A DNA stretch of 64,000 nt from Lucifuga dentata (GCA_014773175.1 VXCM01001247.1:152940-216939); one strand, 5' to 3'. Positions 1-13,987 are shown, counted from the stretch's first letter. The notes: generated by a model from the sequence alone, not told the origin. Made by a program: numbers and translations.

Positions 1-216
1 ATCAGACAAATGAGCAGCCACAGGTACATTTGTGGTGTAATCAGTAGTGTGTTCTTTTTTTTTCCCCCACAATCTTTTCCAAACTACTGAAAGTGGAAAA
101 GAACATTATGTTCAAGTTACATTTTACAGAAATTACAACATCTGCAATTTTGATATTTTTTACATTTAAAGTTGTTTTCAATCCTGATACGTTAGGGCAA
201 GAGTCTGGGTTCAGAC

Positions 217-370
217 CTGTAGGGTGTGAGGATGTTGAGGGGTGGCGGTTGCTCGCAGGTCTGGAAGGTCTCCTGCAACGGGACTGGTAGTGACTTGCGG
301 TCAAACAACTGCTGGTCCTGAATAGTGGAGCTCCTGAAAGCCTTCCTCATGGTAATGTCCTGAAGAGACA
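217..370 (-). CDS. wasf1: wasf1 third coding exon
   Basis: The exon is 154 nt with acceptor CCTCAG before 370 and donor GTCTGA from 216 down. It encodes [20 protein letters not shown] and continues to [11 protein letters not shown], the end of the conserved WAVE homology segment. The next exon (expected to begin DDGKEGLKFY in this family) is beyond the left edge. Confidence 0.92.
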
Positions 371-2940
371 CTGAGGAATGGATGAAAGGATAAAGAGAAA
401 GGAGAGGAGGAAGGGAGAAAGAAAGATGATGATTAATCAGGTTCTAAATATCTGTTTAACAGTTACAACTGGTTTAATTTTCTCAACAGTCTTCAAATAC
501 ACACACAGTTGCACCCTCTCTATCTCTTTCATCTTTCTGACAAACACAATAATTACTATTTGGCTCCATCTCATCATTACCATCAAAATCGACACTGATG
601 TCGTCACTCAAACAGTCATAATAATCATTAATACTAAACCCATTTATCACTCTCCTCTGGGCTATTGTGGATTGTTGTCGTAATCAGATGCACACATGAT
701 GGCTAAACTATGCTAGACTTGGCTTACAGCAACATCTGACATTGGGGGGCAGAAGAATAACAGGAAAATCAATGTGGCATGGTGGAAGCTCTTAGAAAAA
801 TGGCTTTTTAGAAATGGTCTGAGAAGTGGAGGAAAAACAACTCAACTATTGCTAACCCTCGATATGGGATGGCCGAGTAGACATGGCAAGTCCTTAGAAG
901 AAATCTCAGAGAATTGTAATCAGATCTGAATTATACATGAAGGAATGGCAAATGGATACACTTCACTTCTGCCCAAGGAAAGGCTGAAAACAGCATGTGG
1001 AATACAGATAAAGTAATGCTGTAAATCCTCTGTTATTATCCATTCAACCATTCTACAGAAGAGAATTTGACAAACTCTTTTAACACTTAGACTTAAGCTG
1101 AAGTTAAGTTCTTTTAAGTCAAATAATGGTATTTCATTAGGGCATGGTTGTCTGAGCCTTGTTCTAATGACATGAGAAAACAAAGACAATTTATTGTACA
1201 AAGACCCAAATGTGACAATCCAACCTAGTCCAATCTTCTGTAATGTAGAGGTATAGGCAGGTAATGACTTCCACAGACACTACTGCAGAAAACCAGCCAC
1301 CTGAGGCACTGAAGTGTCATTACTGACAAACATTATCAGCAAGCCAAGGTCTGGGAAGTAACACTCAGAACAGAGCCCAGAGAGAGCGAGGGAGATAATA
1401 AAAAATGCCTGGATAGAACAGAGGAGGAAGTGTAATGGAAACAGGAGACAGAGAGAGATGTATTAACAGTAAAACAAAGAGGCAGAGCTGGGAAAAAAAA
1501 AAAAAAAAAANAAAAAAAAAAAAATCACAAAACAGACAAGGAAATGGTGAAAAGAGTTAACATGGCAACATGCAAATAAAGATGAAGGGATGGATAGAAG
1601 AGCCCAGGAGAGATAATAAAACAGAAAAACATATAGAACATGTAGAGCCTTAGCCATAGTAACATAACAATTACTGTATCTACAGTGATAACAGAGGAGA
1701 GAGGAGAAGTGCCAGGAATTATTAAGAGTGATATGAACATAAAATATATGCTTTTTTGATGCTATCGTGATCCCTAAACAGTAATTCTACTTTTTCTCGC
1801 CCACTTCCACAAGGGGAGTTAGAGTGCAGATCCAGATAAGCTGATGCCAAGTTGCCAACATCCTTCTACTCACCATGACATTTACAGAGTGGAAGGCTAT
1901 AGTAGAGTACAATACACACAAAAACCTTCCAAGGGTCACAAGATGCCAAAGGCAAACAGGTGAGTTTTAATTCTGTGTTGTACATGTAGTACTATATTTG
2001 AGCAAGGGTGTTGTGCCCTGCTGTACCAACACATTGGGGAGAGCAGAGTGTTGTCAGATGGTGTGAGATATGTTAACACAAGCGACGGATGGGAGAGGGA
2101 GGCAGTGCAGACGTGTGTGTCAGAATGTATTTGATGCTGAGCGAGGCGGCTATAAACCTCTGCCAGGCAGAGCAAAGCAAAGACGCTGCACTAACCAACA
2201 CAGGCAGAAACACGGGAAGCAGATGGATCTAAACATGCTAATTACTAAATATTACTTATTCAGTGAAACTACCAATTACACCAATTTAGAATAGATAATT
2301 GCTAATGAGCAAACTGTGTGTCTGTGAATGAAAGAGTGAGTGAGAAGCTCTAACTAGGTGTGTGTGTGCGTGAGTGTGTGTTGGGTCATGCTGCAGCAGG
2401 TTCCGCAGCAGCCTCTGATCTCAGCCTTATCAGTGAGTGACTGGTGGATAATTCATGTCTCTCTCCCATATCTTGTTCTGAGACAGGCCGATAGCATCAA
2501 GATCTCCACCAGCGAAGGCGAGAACCTTGTCATCTCTCAAACATACATACATACATGCACGCACACACACACTTCTTCAATGTCCTACAAATGTTCAGGA
2601 AAATGTTTTCCAGACTTGCCTCTCTTCATTCCATCACTCATAGAAATGCAGTCCTGCACGCAGCCACTGTAGATAAGAAAAGGCTGAGGCCAACCAGTGT
2701 TTCGGCGTGCAGGATTGGCTCTCTCCCTGCTGTACTTGTACAATGCAAATGCTGCCCCATATTTCTCCTCGCGCACGCTTCCTTGCATGGTCATGAATCC
2801 GCTCTCCCACTTATTTTTTGTTTCATCTCCCACTCCCTCCATCACTTCCTTTTTTCTGATAAACATGTTTACTGTTTGTCCTCTTTCACTTTATCCTCTC
2901 TGCTCCAGCAAACAACATTTTCTTTACTAATGTGGTGAAG

Positions 2941-2972
<32 letters not shown>

Positions 2973-5313
2973 AGACTAACACTTAAAGATCAAGATGTCT
3001 GGTGCAAAAAGAAAACTGATATTAAAAGAAGAAAAATAAACCGTTAATAGAAAGTGGAAAGCAGAGAAGGACTATGGAGTACATAAAGAAAGAGTTAGAG
3101 CCCAAAGGGACTCCGGGTGGCTCTGTGACCATAATAGCCTTCAGCTGGTGAGGTGATATAATGGTGCCATTAAATAGGGGATACAGACCATTAGTTTGGC
3201 TGGCCAGAGTGATAGGGGAGAAAGCCTGACAGCACACAAATAGCATCCATGCAAGATGGAGGAAGAGCAGAGATCAATCAGAGAGATGAGAATGGACTGT
3301 GGTGGACACCAAAAACAGAGGAGGAGGGGTGTAATGGTCTGGAGAGGAAAGGGAGGGAGTGGAGAGCAAATGGAGGGATGATGCCCTTAAGAGGCTAGAG
3401 GGCAAGTACGGCATGGACAAGGACTCAAGGACTCGGAAGTACTAAGTTTGTGTGTGCGTGCGTGTGTGTGTGTGTGTAGCAGATTGAACATGCGTAAACT
3501 TGCGATAAAGCACTTTTGACCTCCACAACTGCCTCACTGATGACACTGCATACATCACTCTGGCCATCTTTCAATCTCACACCTCCATGACCTTCAGATG
3601 AACATCCTTCATGCTTTCCGCCATATTCCCATCTGCTTCCTTATGCTTCGGACTCATAAAATAAAACATAATTCACTTCACTGTGTGACTGTTTACGTCA
3701 CACCTACACCCTGTTTGTACTGTATCTATCCTTCTAATAAAGAACGAGGCCAAACTAAGCTAAGCTGCACTGGGGGTGTCAGGATATGGAGAGATTGTGA
3801 CTGACATTTTGAAGACTTTTTTGCAGTGTTTCTAGGTGACCATGTGACTATCTGCCCTGTAAGCTAACTGTTGTTGCACTCAACACTCACTTATAAAAAT
3901 AGTGCAATGATTGTCAGACGTCTATTATAGATGTCTAGTAATTGGTGCTAAACTGTGTAAGAATCATTTGTGCAGCTACATTTGCTGTTGTAATTTACAG
4001 CAATTACTGCCTGAATTGCTGCCACAAACACTGCACAACAATGCAACATGGCTCAAAAAAAAAATAAAATAAATCGTGATAACAGACACCAGCATTGTCT
4101 AAAAGATCAGTCATTTCTTAACAACACTAGAACTTCCTAGTATTTACCTTATCGCATTTTTGTCATTTTATATCGTCTATCCTTCACCATTGTCTTTAAG
4201 GTCTTAAGAGGTCTTTTTAAGGGATTTTGTGGAGAATCTTTGGTACAAGGTTCAGTCAGTATCAGTCAAATTCTTATTGTCTTCCCCAGACCCCACCATC
4301 CTCTCCAACCCTCATTCTCTGATGGTATTCCTCTATCTAGTCATGATTTATGATCCACTCCCTGTTTGCACTCATTCCACTCTCCTTCTACTTTCCTTTC
4401 TTATGTCGACCACATGGACCACAAAGACAATTACACAGCAATACTTATGCTTGTGCTAAAAGCATATTCTTTAAACTGTGTGTAGTGGTTGTGGAGAGTG
4501 GGNTAGAGTGGCATTTACGGAAACAAAATCTTTTCTAAACCACTCCCACAGCCATCCATTTTCTGTCTTATTCATCTGACTTTTTGCTCCATCAACTTCT
4601 CTCATCTCTTTTTTCCTTCAAGTTCCAGCAGTCAGGGTCGATGACTTGCTGTAATAACTTCAAGTGCATTCCATATAGTAAACCCATAAATCTCTTACAA
4701 TACGTCTACATAATCGATCTCTGGTGAAGTCTTTGAAAATAAATAGGAATAGTTTAATTTGTAGTACACAGGGAGAGCAGGTGGCCTGGTGATTAGAAAT
4801 GCAGCATACATCCATATTTGTCAGCGTTTGAAGTTTATCCAGCTGACCGCAGAAAATGTAACATACTACTCAGTTGCCTTCCTACTATTTTAATTGGTTT
4901 CATGAATGTAAGTAAGAGATGCAATTAATTGAAAGTGAATAATAAGTAAGAATGGAAAGTGTAGAAGAGTACATTTTTTTTCCATTAAAAAACCTCCTTT
5001 AGCGATAAATGAGTGTGGAGGAGTAGAACTGAGTGGGAAATCGCTGTAACGTGCAGTGGAGGCCATTTGGCCCAGAAAATTCTGCAGTAAGAAGCCTTTT
5101 ACACTCCACTGCTTTTACTGCAGTGCCCTGTACTATACATCCATCCATCCCTCCATCTCTCCCCCCCACCACCACACACACACACACACACACACTCACC
5201 CAACACACTTAAATCTTCAACTGGGCTGATCCTTATCCACTGTCTCTCAAGCCAATTCTACAGGCTAAAAGAGGAAAGTCGGACTAAATTAGGAAGGGAG
5301 ATAAAGCCACGTA

Positions 5314-5350
<37 letters not shown>

Positions 5351-7495
5351 GACATAGTCAAATTAAAATATTAGAAAGAAGTTTAAAAAAAAAAAAAGCC
5401 TGCAAGATAATATGGCGTCACTGGCCAACTGAGACATCAGCCTCCACAGCAGACCTCCACAATTAGATCACAAACCATTATTCAATTAGCACAGCTATGT
5501 GGACAGGGCTGGTAGGAGGAGGAGGAGGAGGAGGAGGGATGATGGGAAACTGCAGAAGCAGAAGTTATTATGACAAAAAGGAACGCGGGAAGAGAGTGAA
5601 AGTATGACAGGTGGAGAAAGAGGAGAGGCAATATAAAAACCAAAGAAATTCAGAGGGCAAACATGGTAGAAAATGATAAGTAGGAGATATTTGACAACAT
5701 TGGAGAGGGAAAAAAATGAGGATGGAAGATGAGGATGAACAATCTGGGGCTTATTGTTCTATATTTCCTCATCTGTGTTTAACACATAAACCCGTGATTT
5801 TGTTAAAAACGAAGAAACAGTTCAGTGCTTTTCTTCACTCCAAGAGGTTAAACCCTTAAAAAAAAAAGCCACCAAAACCTGTGTTTGCATTCACAGAAAA
5901 GCCACAAGCGTTGAGCATTTTATTGTCGCATGTCAGTGACATAGAGGCAGTTGGAGTCGCATTGTGCTCTGTTGTAAACAAACTGCTGGCCCACAGGAAA
6001 TCGATACAGTGCCACAGAGCACAGTATTACCTTGCTGTGATTCTTTCTTGTTCTTCTTTGCACCTGCTGCACTCTCATCTCGCCGTGCTACGCTACTCTG
6101 CTATCCTACCTCTGCTGCCCAGGATAACCGGGTTTACCTGACAGTCCCACCCATTATCACATTCCTTTTTATTATCGCTCCCAACAGAGTCTGACCATAG
6201 ATCCAATTTCTCACAAAGAAAAGGACTTTAGTGGGTAAAGGAGCATCTAGCCAAAAGTGAATCTCTGGCTTCTAATGGAAACTTGGATTTGTACTGTTGA
6301 AGGGTGAAAAATGACACCGTCTCACAGCCGCCTGTTCAGCCATTAGCACTAGAAAGGGGGGGGGGGGGGGGGGNGAGGACAGGTGAGCTCCATCCCACAG
6401 TGGACACACACACACACTTACAAACCTTTCGGTGCATCCACAAGTGCACAGGATGTTTTGTGCAGTAATACATATTACAGGCACAAATGAAACAGAAGAA
6501 GTAAGGGTGTAACTGAGGGGAAAAAAGTTTGAGAGAGAGAGAGAAAGAGCAAGTACGTGTGTTTGGTGTGTGCGTGTGTGCGCGCAACTCACATTCCTCC
6601 TCTTTGGGGTCCAGCTGTGTGACACTGATGGAGAGGCGGTCCACTCGCTCCTGCAGAGAGTTGACCCGGAAAGAGAAGGAGTGGGCCTCGTTGAACAGCT
6701 CTCCAAACAGATCTTCTGCATACTTACCTACACATACACAGAGGCATGAGTCTTTATCACATTATACACTATTCCAATATCTGCCTATCAACAACTTGCG
6801 TGAGTTAAAATTGGAATATGTGGAAAACTTCACAATTCATTCTATCAAAGCAATTAACATCTCTGTACGCGGTGATAATGAGAAAAACTGACCCCAATCT
6901 GAAATAGATCTAGTGTTTATTTAGCACACACTTCTTTAAAGTGGCAATTTTTAGACAATTTTCATATCTGTTTTTATATATTTCACTCTTTCTTCCTTCT
7001 GACTTGTAAACTAACTACTGGCTGCTCTGGGGAACTGTAGTCTACCGCACTTACAAGTTCTGTTTAAAAGGTAATCTAAAAATATTTTTTCTAGTTTACT
7101 GTGTATACACACAGAATGTGTTTCACAAAGACCCTGATTCTGATGTGTGTCAAGAGCCATATTCAAACACAATAATCACACAGCCTATAAATGCACACAA
7201 AACAAACAACTTTATTTTCAGCATTTTTATTACCTAAATCGAAAGTTAATCACTAAACCAGCTGGCAAAATTATCTTGAAAATGTTACAATCACCCCCTG
7301 CAAATCATGAAATCTCATCTTGAAGTTTAAGGTTTATCAAATTTGACAAATAACTATGAAAAATTCAAACAGGAAGAAATGAATGATAACAATTAGGCGT
7401 TAGCTGACTCACTTAATGAAAATTGAATGGTCAGCTAATGGACTAAAAGGGAGTAAGGACATACATATATCAATGTGTGTCGGTAAGTACTAAAT

Positions 7496-7539
<44 letters not shown>

Positions 7540-7685
7540 TTGTGCTACTAACTGAGGCTGCTGAGCTGGCGGATGACGTTGGCCAAGGAGATGTTAGTGA
7601 CACACTCCAGCTCATTCTTGATGTTCCTTGGCAGCACCGTGTGGCACAGATGCCTGGGCTCAATGCTGCGTTTCACCAGCGGCAT
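217..7685 (-). CDS. wasf1: WAVE1 / Wiskott-Aldrich syndrome protein family member 1, N-terminal part (3 exons, gene continues left)
   Basis: WAVE1 is the subunit of the WAVE regulatory complex that relays Rac signals to the Arp2/3 complex to build branched actin at the leading edge and in neurons. Three minus-strand exons join in phase (7553-7685, 6593-6727, 217-370) to give about 140 residues starting [15 protein letters not shown] and ending [11 protein letters not shown]. This is the WAVE homology domain start, which binds the other complex subunits. The middle exon has [20 protein letters not shown] and the third [20 protein letters not shown], both closer to WAVE1 than to WAVE3 as I remember these families. 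The basic region, proline-rich region and C-terminal VCA module lie left of base 1. Position beside cdc40 matches human 6q21 and supports wasf1 over its paralogues. Confidence 0.93.
5314..5348. repeat. (CA)n microsatellite
   Basis: About 17 uninterrupted CA units inside the second wasf1 coding intron. A shorter CA tract lies at 5173-5195 and an AGG trinucleotide run at 5512-5537. Confidence 0.95.
6356..6374. repeat. poly-G tract ending in an assembly N
   Basis: A run of about 18 G ends in N at 6374. Similar G or C runs with an N occur at 38291-38316, 49514-49535 and 51188-51211. Such runs are hard to sequence, so true lengths are uncertain. Confidence 0.85.
6593..6727 (-). CDS. wasf1: wasf1 second coding exon
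   Basis: The exon is 135 nt, with acceptor TGTAG before 6727 and donor GTGAGT from 6592 down. It encodes [19 protein letters not shown] and then [20 protein letters not shown] and KEEE, the coiled WAVE homology region. Phase 1 is closed by the following exon to give LSLQD. Sequence match to WAVE1 is almost residue for residue. Confidence 0.93.
7498..7537. repeat. (TG)n microsatellite beside a wasf1 exon
   Basis: Twenty TG units end only about 14 nt from the donor site of the first wasf1 coding exon. On the wasf1 strand the intron therefore starts almost at once with a CA tract, a context that in other genes can influence splicing; that effect is inference here. Confidence 0.93.
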
Positions 7686-7715
7686 CCTTCTGCTGCGACG
7701 CCGCTACCTACTGAC
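7553..7715 (-). CDS. wasf1: wasf1 exon with start codon (CDS 7553-7685, 30 nt of 5' UTR)
   Basis: The ATG is at 7685-7683 on the minus strand and opens [20 protein letters not shown], the conserved WAVE N-terminus. There are 44 codons plus one base before a GT donor (7552-7551). A pyrimidine-rich tract and AG at 7717-7716 give a plausible acceptor 30 nt upstream of the ATG, so a separate leader exon is expected further right. The split serine codon is completed by the next exon. A long GT microsatellite begins just inside the following intron. Confidence 0.92.
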
Positions 7716-10700
7716 CTGTCATACAGAGTCAGAAGGAGGGAGGACAAAATGTTTATTAGTGTCACACACACTGCCTTCTGCAACTCCTAATCCAATAGAA
7801 GTCCAAGAGCTTGTTTCAGCTTTGCTATCACAGAAACGGAATGGTTGCAACATTCTTTATCATGTGAAGCTTTGCTAATGTACTTTTAGCCTCTCTTGCT
7901 ATGCTAATGGCATTAAGGCCACAGTGTAGAGTTGCTTTGGTCTAATCCGCTCCCATGCACACCAGTGTAAAAGGCAAGAAGATTTGGACAAAGCTGCAGA
8001 GGTAGAGAACATAAAGCTGCATAACAAGCATGTTTATACAGCAGAACAAACTAGACTGTACACAGACTGAATAAAACCCGGAATTCATTGCAATTTTGCA
8101 TAAACACACCTACCTTATCACATTTATTACAGCTCATAAGTATTGTTTTGCTGCTGGAAAGTGAACAGGTGTCACTCCACACACTACAGCCATTCATTCT
8201 AGACCGCTGTGATGGATTACTTATCCCAAGCATGTTTCAAGTCTTTACAAGTTGAATTAAACAGCATACAGGGATGAACTGAAACCAATGGCAGTCTGGA
8301 AGGTAGGAAAAGCAATTCTAATATTTACCACTCCAGCAGTATGTTTTAGGAAATGATTGTCAGTAGTATATCATGTGTGTGGCTTTTATATATTTGGCTC
8401 AAACAGGCAAAACCACTGGTATGGTCCTTTAATAATCCATGTTTTATAATTACTCTAAAGTAGTCTCAAAACTATGTCCCAAACTAGCTCAAGAAACTCT
8501 ACTTTCATGACTGTCCCAACATCCCAACACGTCCTGGAAGAAAGAAAGGGAGAGAGAGAGAAAGATGGGGAGGAGAGAGAGAGAGAGAGAGGAGCTATAA
8601 CAGTCATAATACAACTAAAATATGTGCAGTAGAGAGCAGAGAAAGCAATGATGAAGAGAGATGATGTATGAAATTATACTGCTGAAAGAAGAGATGACTG
8701 AAATTTTCAGGACTGTCACGACCTTTCCAATCCAAAGTCATTCATAGTTTTCCGTTAAGAATCCAACCATACAAGCTGAGGCAACGTGATTTCAGAAGCA
8801 TGGATATGTGATGAAAAGGCAGATGAAGGCAAAGAGTAACACAATCAACAGCAGAACGCCATCTACCAACACGACTCCTCTGTGACAGCACCACTTAATC
8901 ACACTAATGACACCTTGTCTGTCTGCTATGAGCTTGTTTTTAATTAGACAGAGCATGTGCAATGGTGTGAAGATCAGGTGCTCCGCTGAACTGGCTGACA
9001 CACTGGACTTGACAGCTAATAGAACACCGATTAAACTTTATTTGACATCTGGTGCTTTTAATATCTCGCATATTCTTAAGCTGCTGTCATTGAAGAATAA
9101 ACACGATTATTGATAGCATCCATAAAAATGTGGGTCAAGGAAGGCTATTCTAGGAAACGGCCCAGCTATGGATTTAGATGGTTAGAGGGGCATCCAGTAA
9201 AATGCTTTGTTGAGGTGATTCATCTTAAAAGCGTCTTAAACGGGGGTATCCATGCCCATAAAAGGAAAGAATGGGAACTCACACTTCTCTAAGACATTGT
9301 TAAAGTGGTTTGTGAGAGCTGTGTGGGCGATATTATTGCTACAAAAACCCAAAAATAGCGCCAAATCCCTGCCCACCCTTGAAATAACAAGGCACCCACA
9401 CTAACCTTTAAAGATTAATCCATCTTTTCCTCTCGCAGTCCCTCCATTGCTAGCACACACACACACACACACATACACTGAGACTGAGAGACTACCTCTT
9501 GATCCATCATGTCCTGACATTTTCCACAGCCTCCTGTAGTCCAGGTAACAGAGGGTTAACCCCTGAGCTGCCACTTTGCAGGTGGAGGTGTAAACTCAAC
9601 TTTTACATTATTGACCTTTAACACGTAACACCATGTCCTGATGTAACATCCATCACACAGTCAAGAAAGTCATCATAAAACACAAAATCTATCTCTCAAC
9701 TGTCTCCACTTAATCTGTTTCTGTTTATCTACATCTCATTTGGGATTCTTTTGGATTGAACGTGAGAAATCAATAACCTCATCAGTTTGCGTCATGGAGA
9801 GTAAAAGAGTCTACTTTTTTTCCCCACACAAAACTTAAATCAGTCAATCCCAGCACTGCGTGTTCCTCTGCATATTCAACATGAGCACACACATGCAAAT
9901 GATGACAGACATGCAGTTTCTGCCAGGCGATGCTCCTGCTGGTTTTGCGCCCCTCCTCCTCCTCTGCTCATCTCTTCCATGTCAACCTTCTCTCCTCCCT
10001 CATCTCTCCGGAAAAGAAATGCGCTGTCCTCCTAACCACATTCCTCCCCCCTAGCAAGACATATGAATTATTTCCGAGGGTGAGAAAGAACAGCATTTTA
10101 TAAAACGGGGGGAAAAACTAAAAGCCTTTCAGATTTTAATGAAGGGAAATTGACGCAATGAGAAGCTGAATGATTTTAAGCAGTTTTCTGTCCACAGGGC
10201 TCCAGCTTTACAACAATACTTTTACTTATACAACATTGTTCAGAAGACATAACACATGAAAACAATGACAGAAGCTACTGCAAACCAAAGAACCGGTAAA
10301 TGAAAAATGAAACATCATTCACCCTGACAATCTAACCTGCATGACATATAAGTATGTAGAAATAGCTGTTGAGTGATGTTATTGATCCTACCAGCTCAAA
10401 CTCCTCCAGGCAAGAATTCCTAGTAGTGGTGACATTTTGCTCTTGTGCTGAAGTAATTCTTCACCAAAAATCTATAACACACAGCTCACATGCTGTGTGA
10501 GCAACAAACAAACAGTAGCAGCTCTCCACATGAGCAACAAACAGAATCAGAGTTTTTGGCCAATACAAATGGCAACCAGAGGAATACATTATGTTGAAGG
10601 TTTGAGAGCTTTCTATTTATTTCACTTCTATCAGTTTTGGTTCCAATGTTACAAGAAATTTTCTGTTAATGATCAATCCCAGAAAAACAATAGCTACTGA

Positions 10701-12200
10701 TTCATTAATTAGTGAGTAGATACTTTGGAAAAGCCTGGAGAAAATGTCCTCAGATTTTGTTGGCAGTGTGTGTGTATGTTTGTCAGTGTGTTTATTTCTG
10801 AGATTAATGACTGCAGCATATGCTGCCTTGCTGATTGGACATAAGTTGACTCAAGACTGCTGTCTACCGGAGAGACTTTACTTGCACAAAGCCACACGTG
10901 TGCACTTAACATGTACACACAAACACTGCACACACACTGCATTTGTCCACTGAGATTTCATACTAACCACACCATGACAATGATGACATATGGCAGCACT
11001 GTCGAGGGCTCCCAGGAAAAATGTCTTGCATGTAATCGTTCTGAAACAGGCAGAGTGAACATATCTTGATCTGTTGGCTCATTGCTGGCTTTCCTCTTGT
11101 CTATTTTGTTGCTAAGTCTGCAGTGTTTTTGACCACGGTTTTTGTCCACAGTGCTGTTCTTTACCGTTTGGCAACAGCAGTATGAAATGCAACGAAACAA
11201 ATAACCTGTCAAATTTCTGTCACACATGGCCTTCTCTCTGCATATAATGCAGTCCAAGTATTCATTAACCTCTGAGCAGATTTTGCAGCAGGTCTGGAGT
11301 TTCAAGCTGCCACAAAAGTCATAATTTTCACAGTGCCCACGCTCATAAAGTTAAAGATACAGTTGTTTGAGCAGAAACCTTTTAACATGGCTACTTCACA
11401 ATTATGGTTTTTATCCCAGTAATTTGGAGTAGAGCTGAGACTGACTGAATTAAGAGGATTCATTTCTAGCTAATGGTTAATCATAGTCACAGCTGATATA
11501 ATGGCATTTCAGGCTTAAATTTCTCAATTACACTATCACTTCCTTGTGATTACTCTGAGGTCAATGACTGATTATTCAGCTCAATAACCGCTGCACATGA
11601 ATGACAGAATTACCTGTGAGAAAACCACATATATCCATTTTCCATTTTGAACTCAATGAATGAGGAAGCTGTTCTCTTGCCTTCTCTAGGTTTTCCTTCT
11701 TGTCCTTTGGGCTTTCTTCCCCATTGATCAGGAAGGGCCATCGCTGCAGCCCATCTGACCAGTATAGATTCTTTGTACAATAATCGGTACACAAAAAATT
11801 ATTTCACATACTTGCAATTTCTCTTCCTTTTCCTTCTTTAAGCTTCCACCCAGTCTAAGACTAGACAGTCTCTTTCCTCTCTGCACACCCCTTACCACTC
11901 TTCGCCTAGTTTATGGTCCATTTGTCTTGGGTGGTGCTTCCTGCTGTCACCTGTCACCATGGCAACGGCTGCAGTGGGATGTCATTGGTCACTTTATAAT
12001 ATCCCGAGAGAGGCAGAGGCAAAGAAGGTGGAAAAAGAGAAGGATTGGAGAAGGAAAGAATGAAGTGGTTGAGATCAGGATTTTGTGTCAAAAGAGTGAT
12101 AGAAATAGAAAAAATGAATGCAATGTGACAAAGAGAGAGAGAGAGAAAAAGGAAGAGAGAGAGAGCTCCACTCATTGTGTATGACAAAGTGGGGAGGGGG

Positions 12201-12214
12201 CTGGCACGTGCCAG
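12201..12214. promoter_or_regulatory. palindromic E-box
   Basis: A 14-nt perfect palindrome, CTGGCACGTGCCAG, centred on CACGTG. It could bind bHLH factors but nothing nearby proves function. Confidence 0.2.
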
Positions 12215-12703
12215 AGAAGAGCAGGAGGCTTCTACTGGTGCGGCTCATTCCACTCAGGACAATATGTCCAAGTCAAGGCTTTAATGAATCCTAATGGAGC
12301 ATTTACTCACTCACACTGCCACACAATATAGCTGAGGAGCCCTCAATATGGTGCAGGTCAAGGGCCTTTTATTTGAAGGGTTTGGTGGAAATGGAGACTT
12401 GATGCACCATCACACACACACACACAAAGGCAACCAGTATTCCTGCAGAGTTTTGCAAATAAGAATGTCATTAATTCTCCTATTTATTCTGCGAGTCAGT
12501 GAATATCTGAAAAAAAATTTACATATAAAAAAAATTATATAGACGTATGACTTGAGAAAAGAAACCTTTCTTTATTAGCTAGTGGTCATCTGAATAGATC
12601 ATTTATTTGCCAATTTGGGTTTTAGAAATTTGTATATTACTGGAAATAGAGCCTGTTCAATGCAGCGGTTCACTTCAGGGATGTGACCACAAGCACATAA
12701 GGC

Positions 12704-12723
12704 AAAAAAAAAAAAAAAAAAAA
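12704..12723. repeat. poly-A tract
   Basis: Twenty A in a row inside the wasf1 intron. No retroposon body is recognisable upstream of it. Confidence 0.9.
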
Positions 12724-13882
12724 GTTAAGGAAAAGCCACCTCCTGACATATCAACGGGAACTGCGTGCCTAAAAAGCCATGTCCAACAGTGATGCCATTT
12801 TTGGCCAGTTTGCCTCCACCATTGCTGGTTTTGTGAAACTGGAAAATGAAAAGAAGTTAGAAAGCAATGAGCAGTACACCATATTTACGAAGAAGCTGGA
12901 TGGCATTACAAAGTCGTCTAAAACAAATATCACCATTTAAAATGTAAAATTCATTTTGTCAATTGTTTTCCTGGGGCAAATTATCTCCCTGGTCTGGTTC
13001 TATCTAAGGCCTTAGATTCTACATGCATTCATACCTGCAATATGATTATATGTGCATGTCAGAGCAGGAGATTTTCCTGTGGTTACTGACAGTCCTATAA
13101 CCTGAGTGGCACCAGTTCAATTTCTGCTTCAGCTGAGGGCCAAACACACAAAATGAAAATGTACGTACACTCACAACATTGTGTTATTCTATCCCCTGAA
13201 ACTCTCATGGTGAGCCAAACAACAACATCAGAAAGCTGGTCTTATCCATGTCGAATCAGCCTCAACATTTTCTGCCCTTCTTCAGTGAATCAGAAAACTC
13301 ATACATTAAAAGTGTGTATTTGGTGTCTTCCTACACTGCGAACAACTGCCAGCATAAGGACATAGAGGCGTCCAATCAGGGAGGGTGGCAGAGACACAGC
13401 AGCCAATGATGGAAGGAGCAGAGATCAAACTGGTGAAACTTACCAGCAGCTGCTTTCAATCAGAAATTCATATATGTAGTGCAGGGACAACCACCGCAGC
13501 TCATCTTGCAAAGAGAACAAGAAGGAATAAATGTTACTGCACTTCAACATCAACTTATCAGTTGATGCTGATTGACACTGGTTTCTTTAGCTGGTGAATT
13601 CACTTTTTCTGGTGACTCGGTAGATGCAAAAGAAAACAAAACTATTTGGCTCATCCTTTTTGTTATTCTCATGAGACAGCAATATATTTTAAATGCTATT
13701 TGCTATTTTATTCTCTGATTATCATTATAAATTAAGCCTGGACTTCAATTTGTATTCCCTGTAAAAAACAAAAAAGATTGTTAATCACAAGATAATAAAA
13801 TGCTTGATATACTACCTTCCTAAATCAGATGTTCTTGAGAAATAGGAAAAAGTCACTGAGATGTTGTAGCACATGGATAGCA

Positions 13883-13987
13883 CACCTCATTCCACCATAT
13901 CCACATCTTACTCCACCATATCCACACATCATTCCACCATATCCACACCTCACTTCATCATATCCACACCTCACTCCATCACCTGCC
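13883..13987. repeat. 21-bp minisatellite, five units
   Basis: Five tandem 21-bp units follow the pattern CACCTCATTCCACCATATCC plus A. They are at 13883, 13904, 13925, 13946 and 13967, each differing at a few bases. Because 21 is a multiple of three, frames stay open through the array on both strands (minus strand: repeats of RCGYGGM-like heptapeptides), but no gene context supports translation. Confidence 0.85.

Larger units (their letters stand above)
371..6592. other. wasf1 intron between coding exons 2 and 3
   Basis: No further exon is recognised here on either strand. The stretch holds poly-A with an N at 1511, GA repeat (2946-2972), CA repeats (5173-5195, 5314-5348), an AGG repeat (5512-5537) and a poly-G tract with an N (6356-6374). 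Open frames up to about 150 codons look like chance frames through low-complexity sequence. Confidence 0.6.

Noticed and set aside
4770..4870. Possible tRNA-derived SINE (GTGGCCTGGTGATTAGAA resembles an A box)
   Set aside because: No convincing B box, body or tail was found, and similarity is short.
6272..6721. 149-codon minus-strand frame overlapping the wasf1 exon
   Set aside because: It runs through the poly-G/N tract and is a different frame from the real exon 6593-6727.
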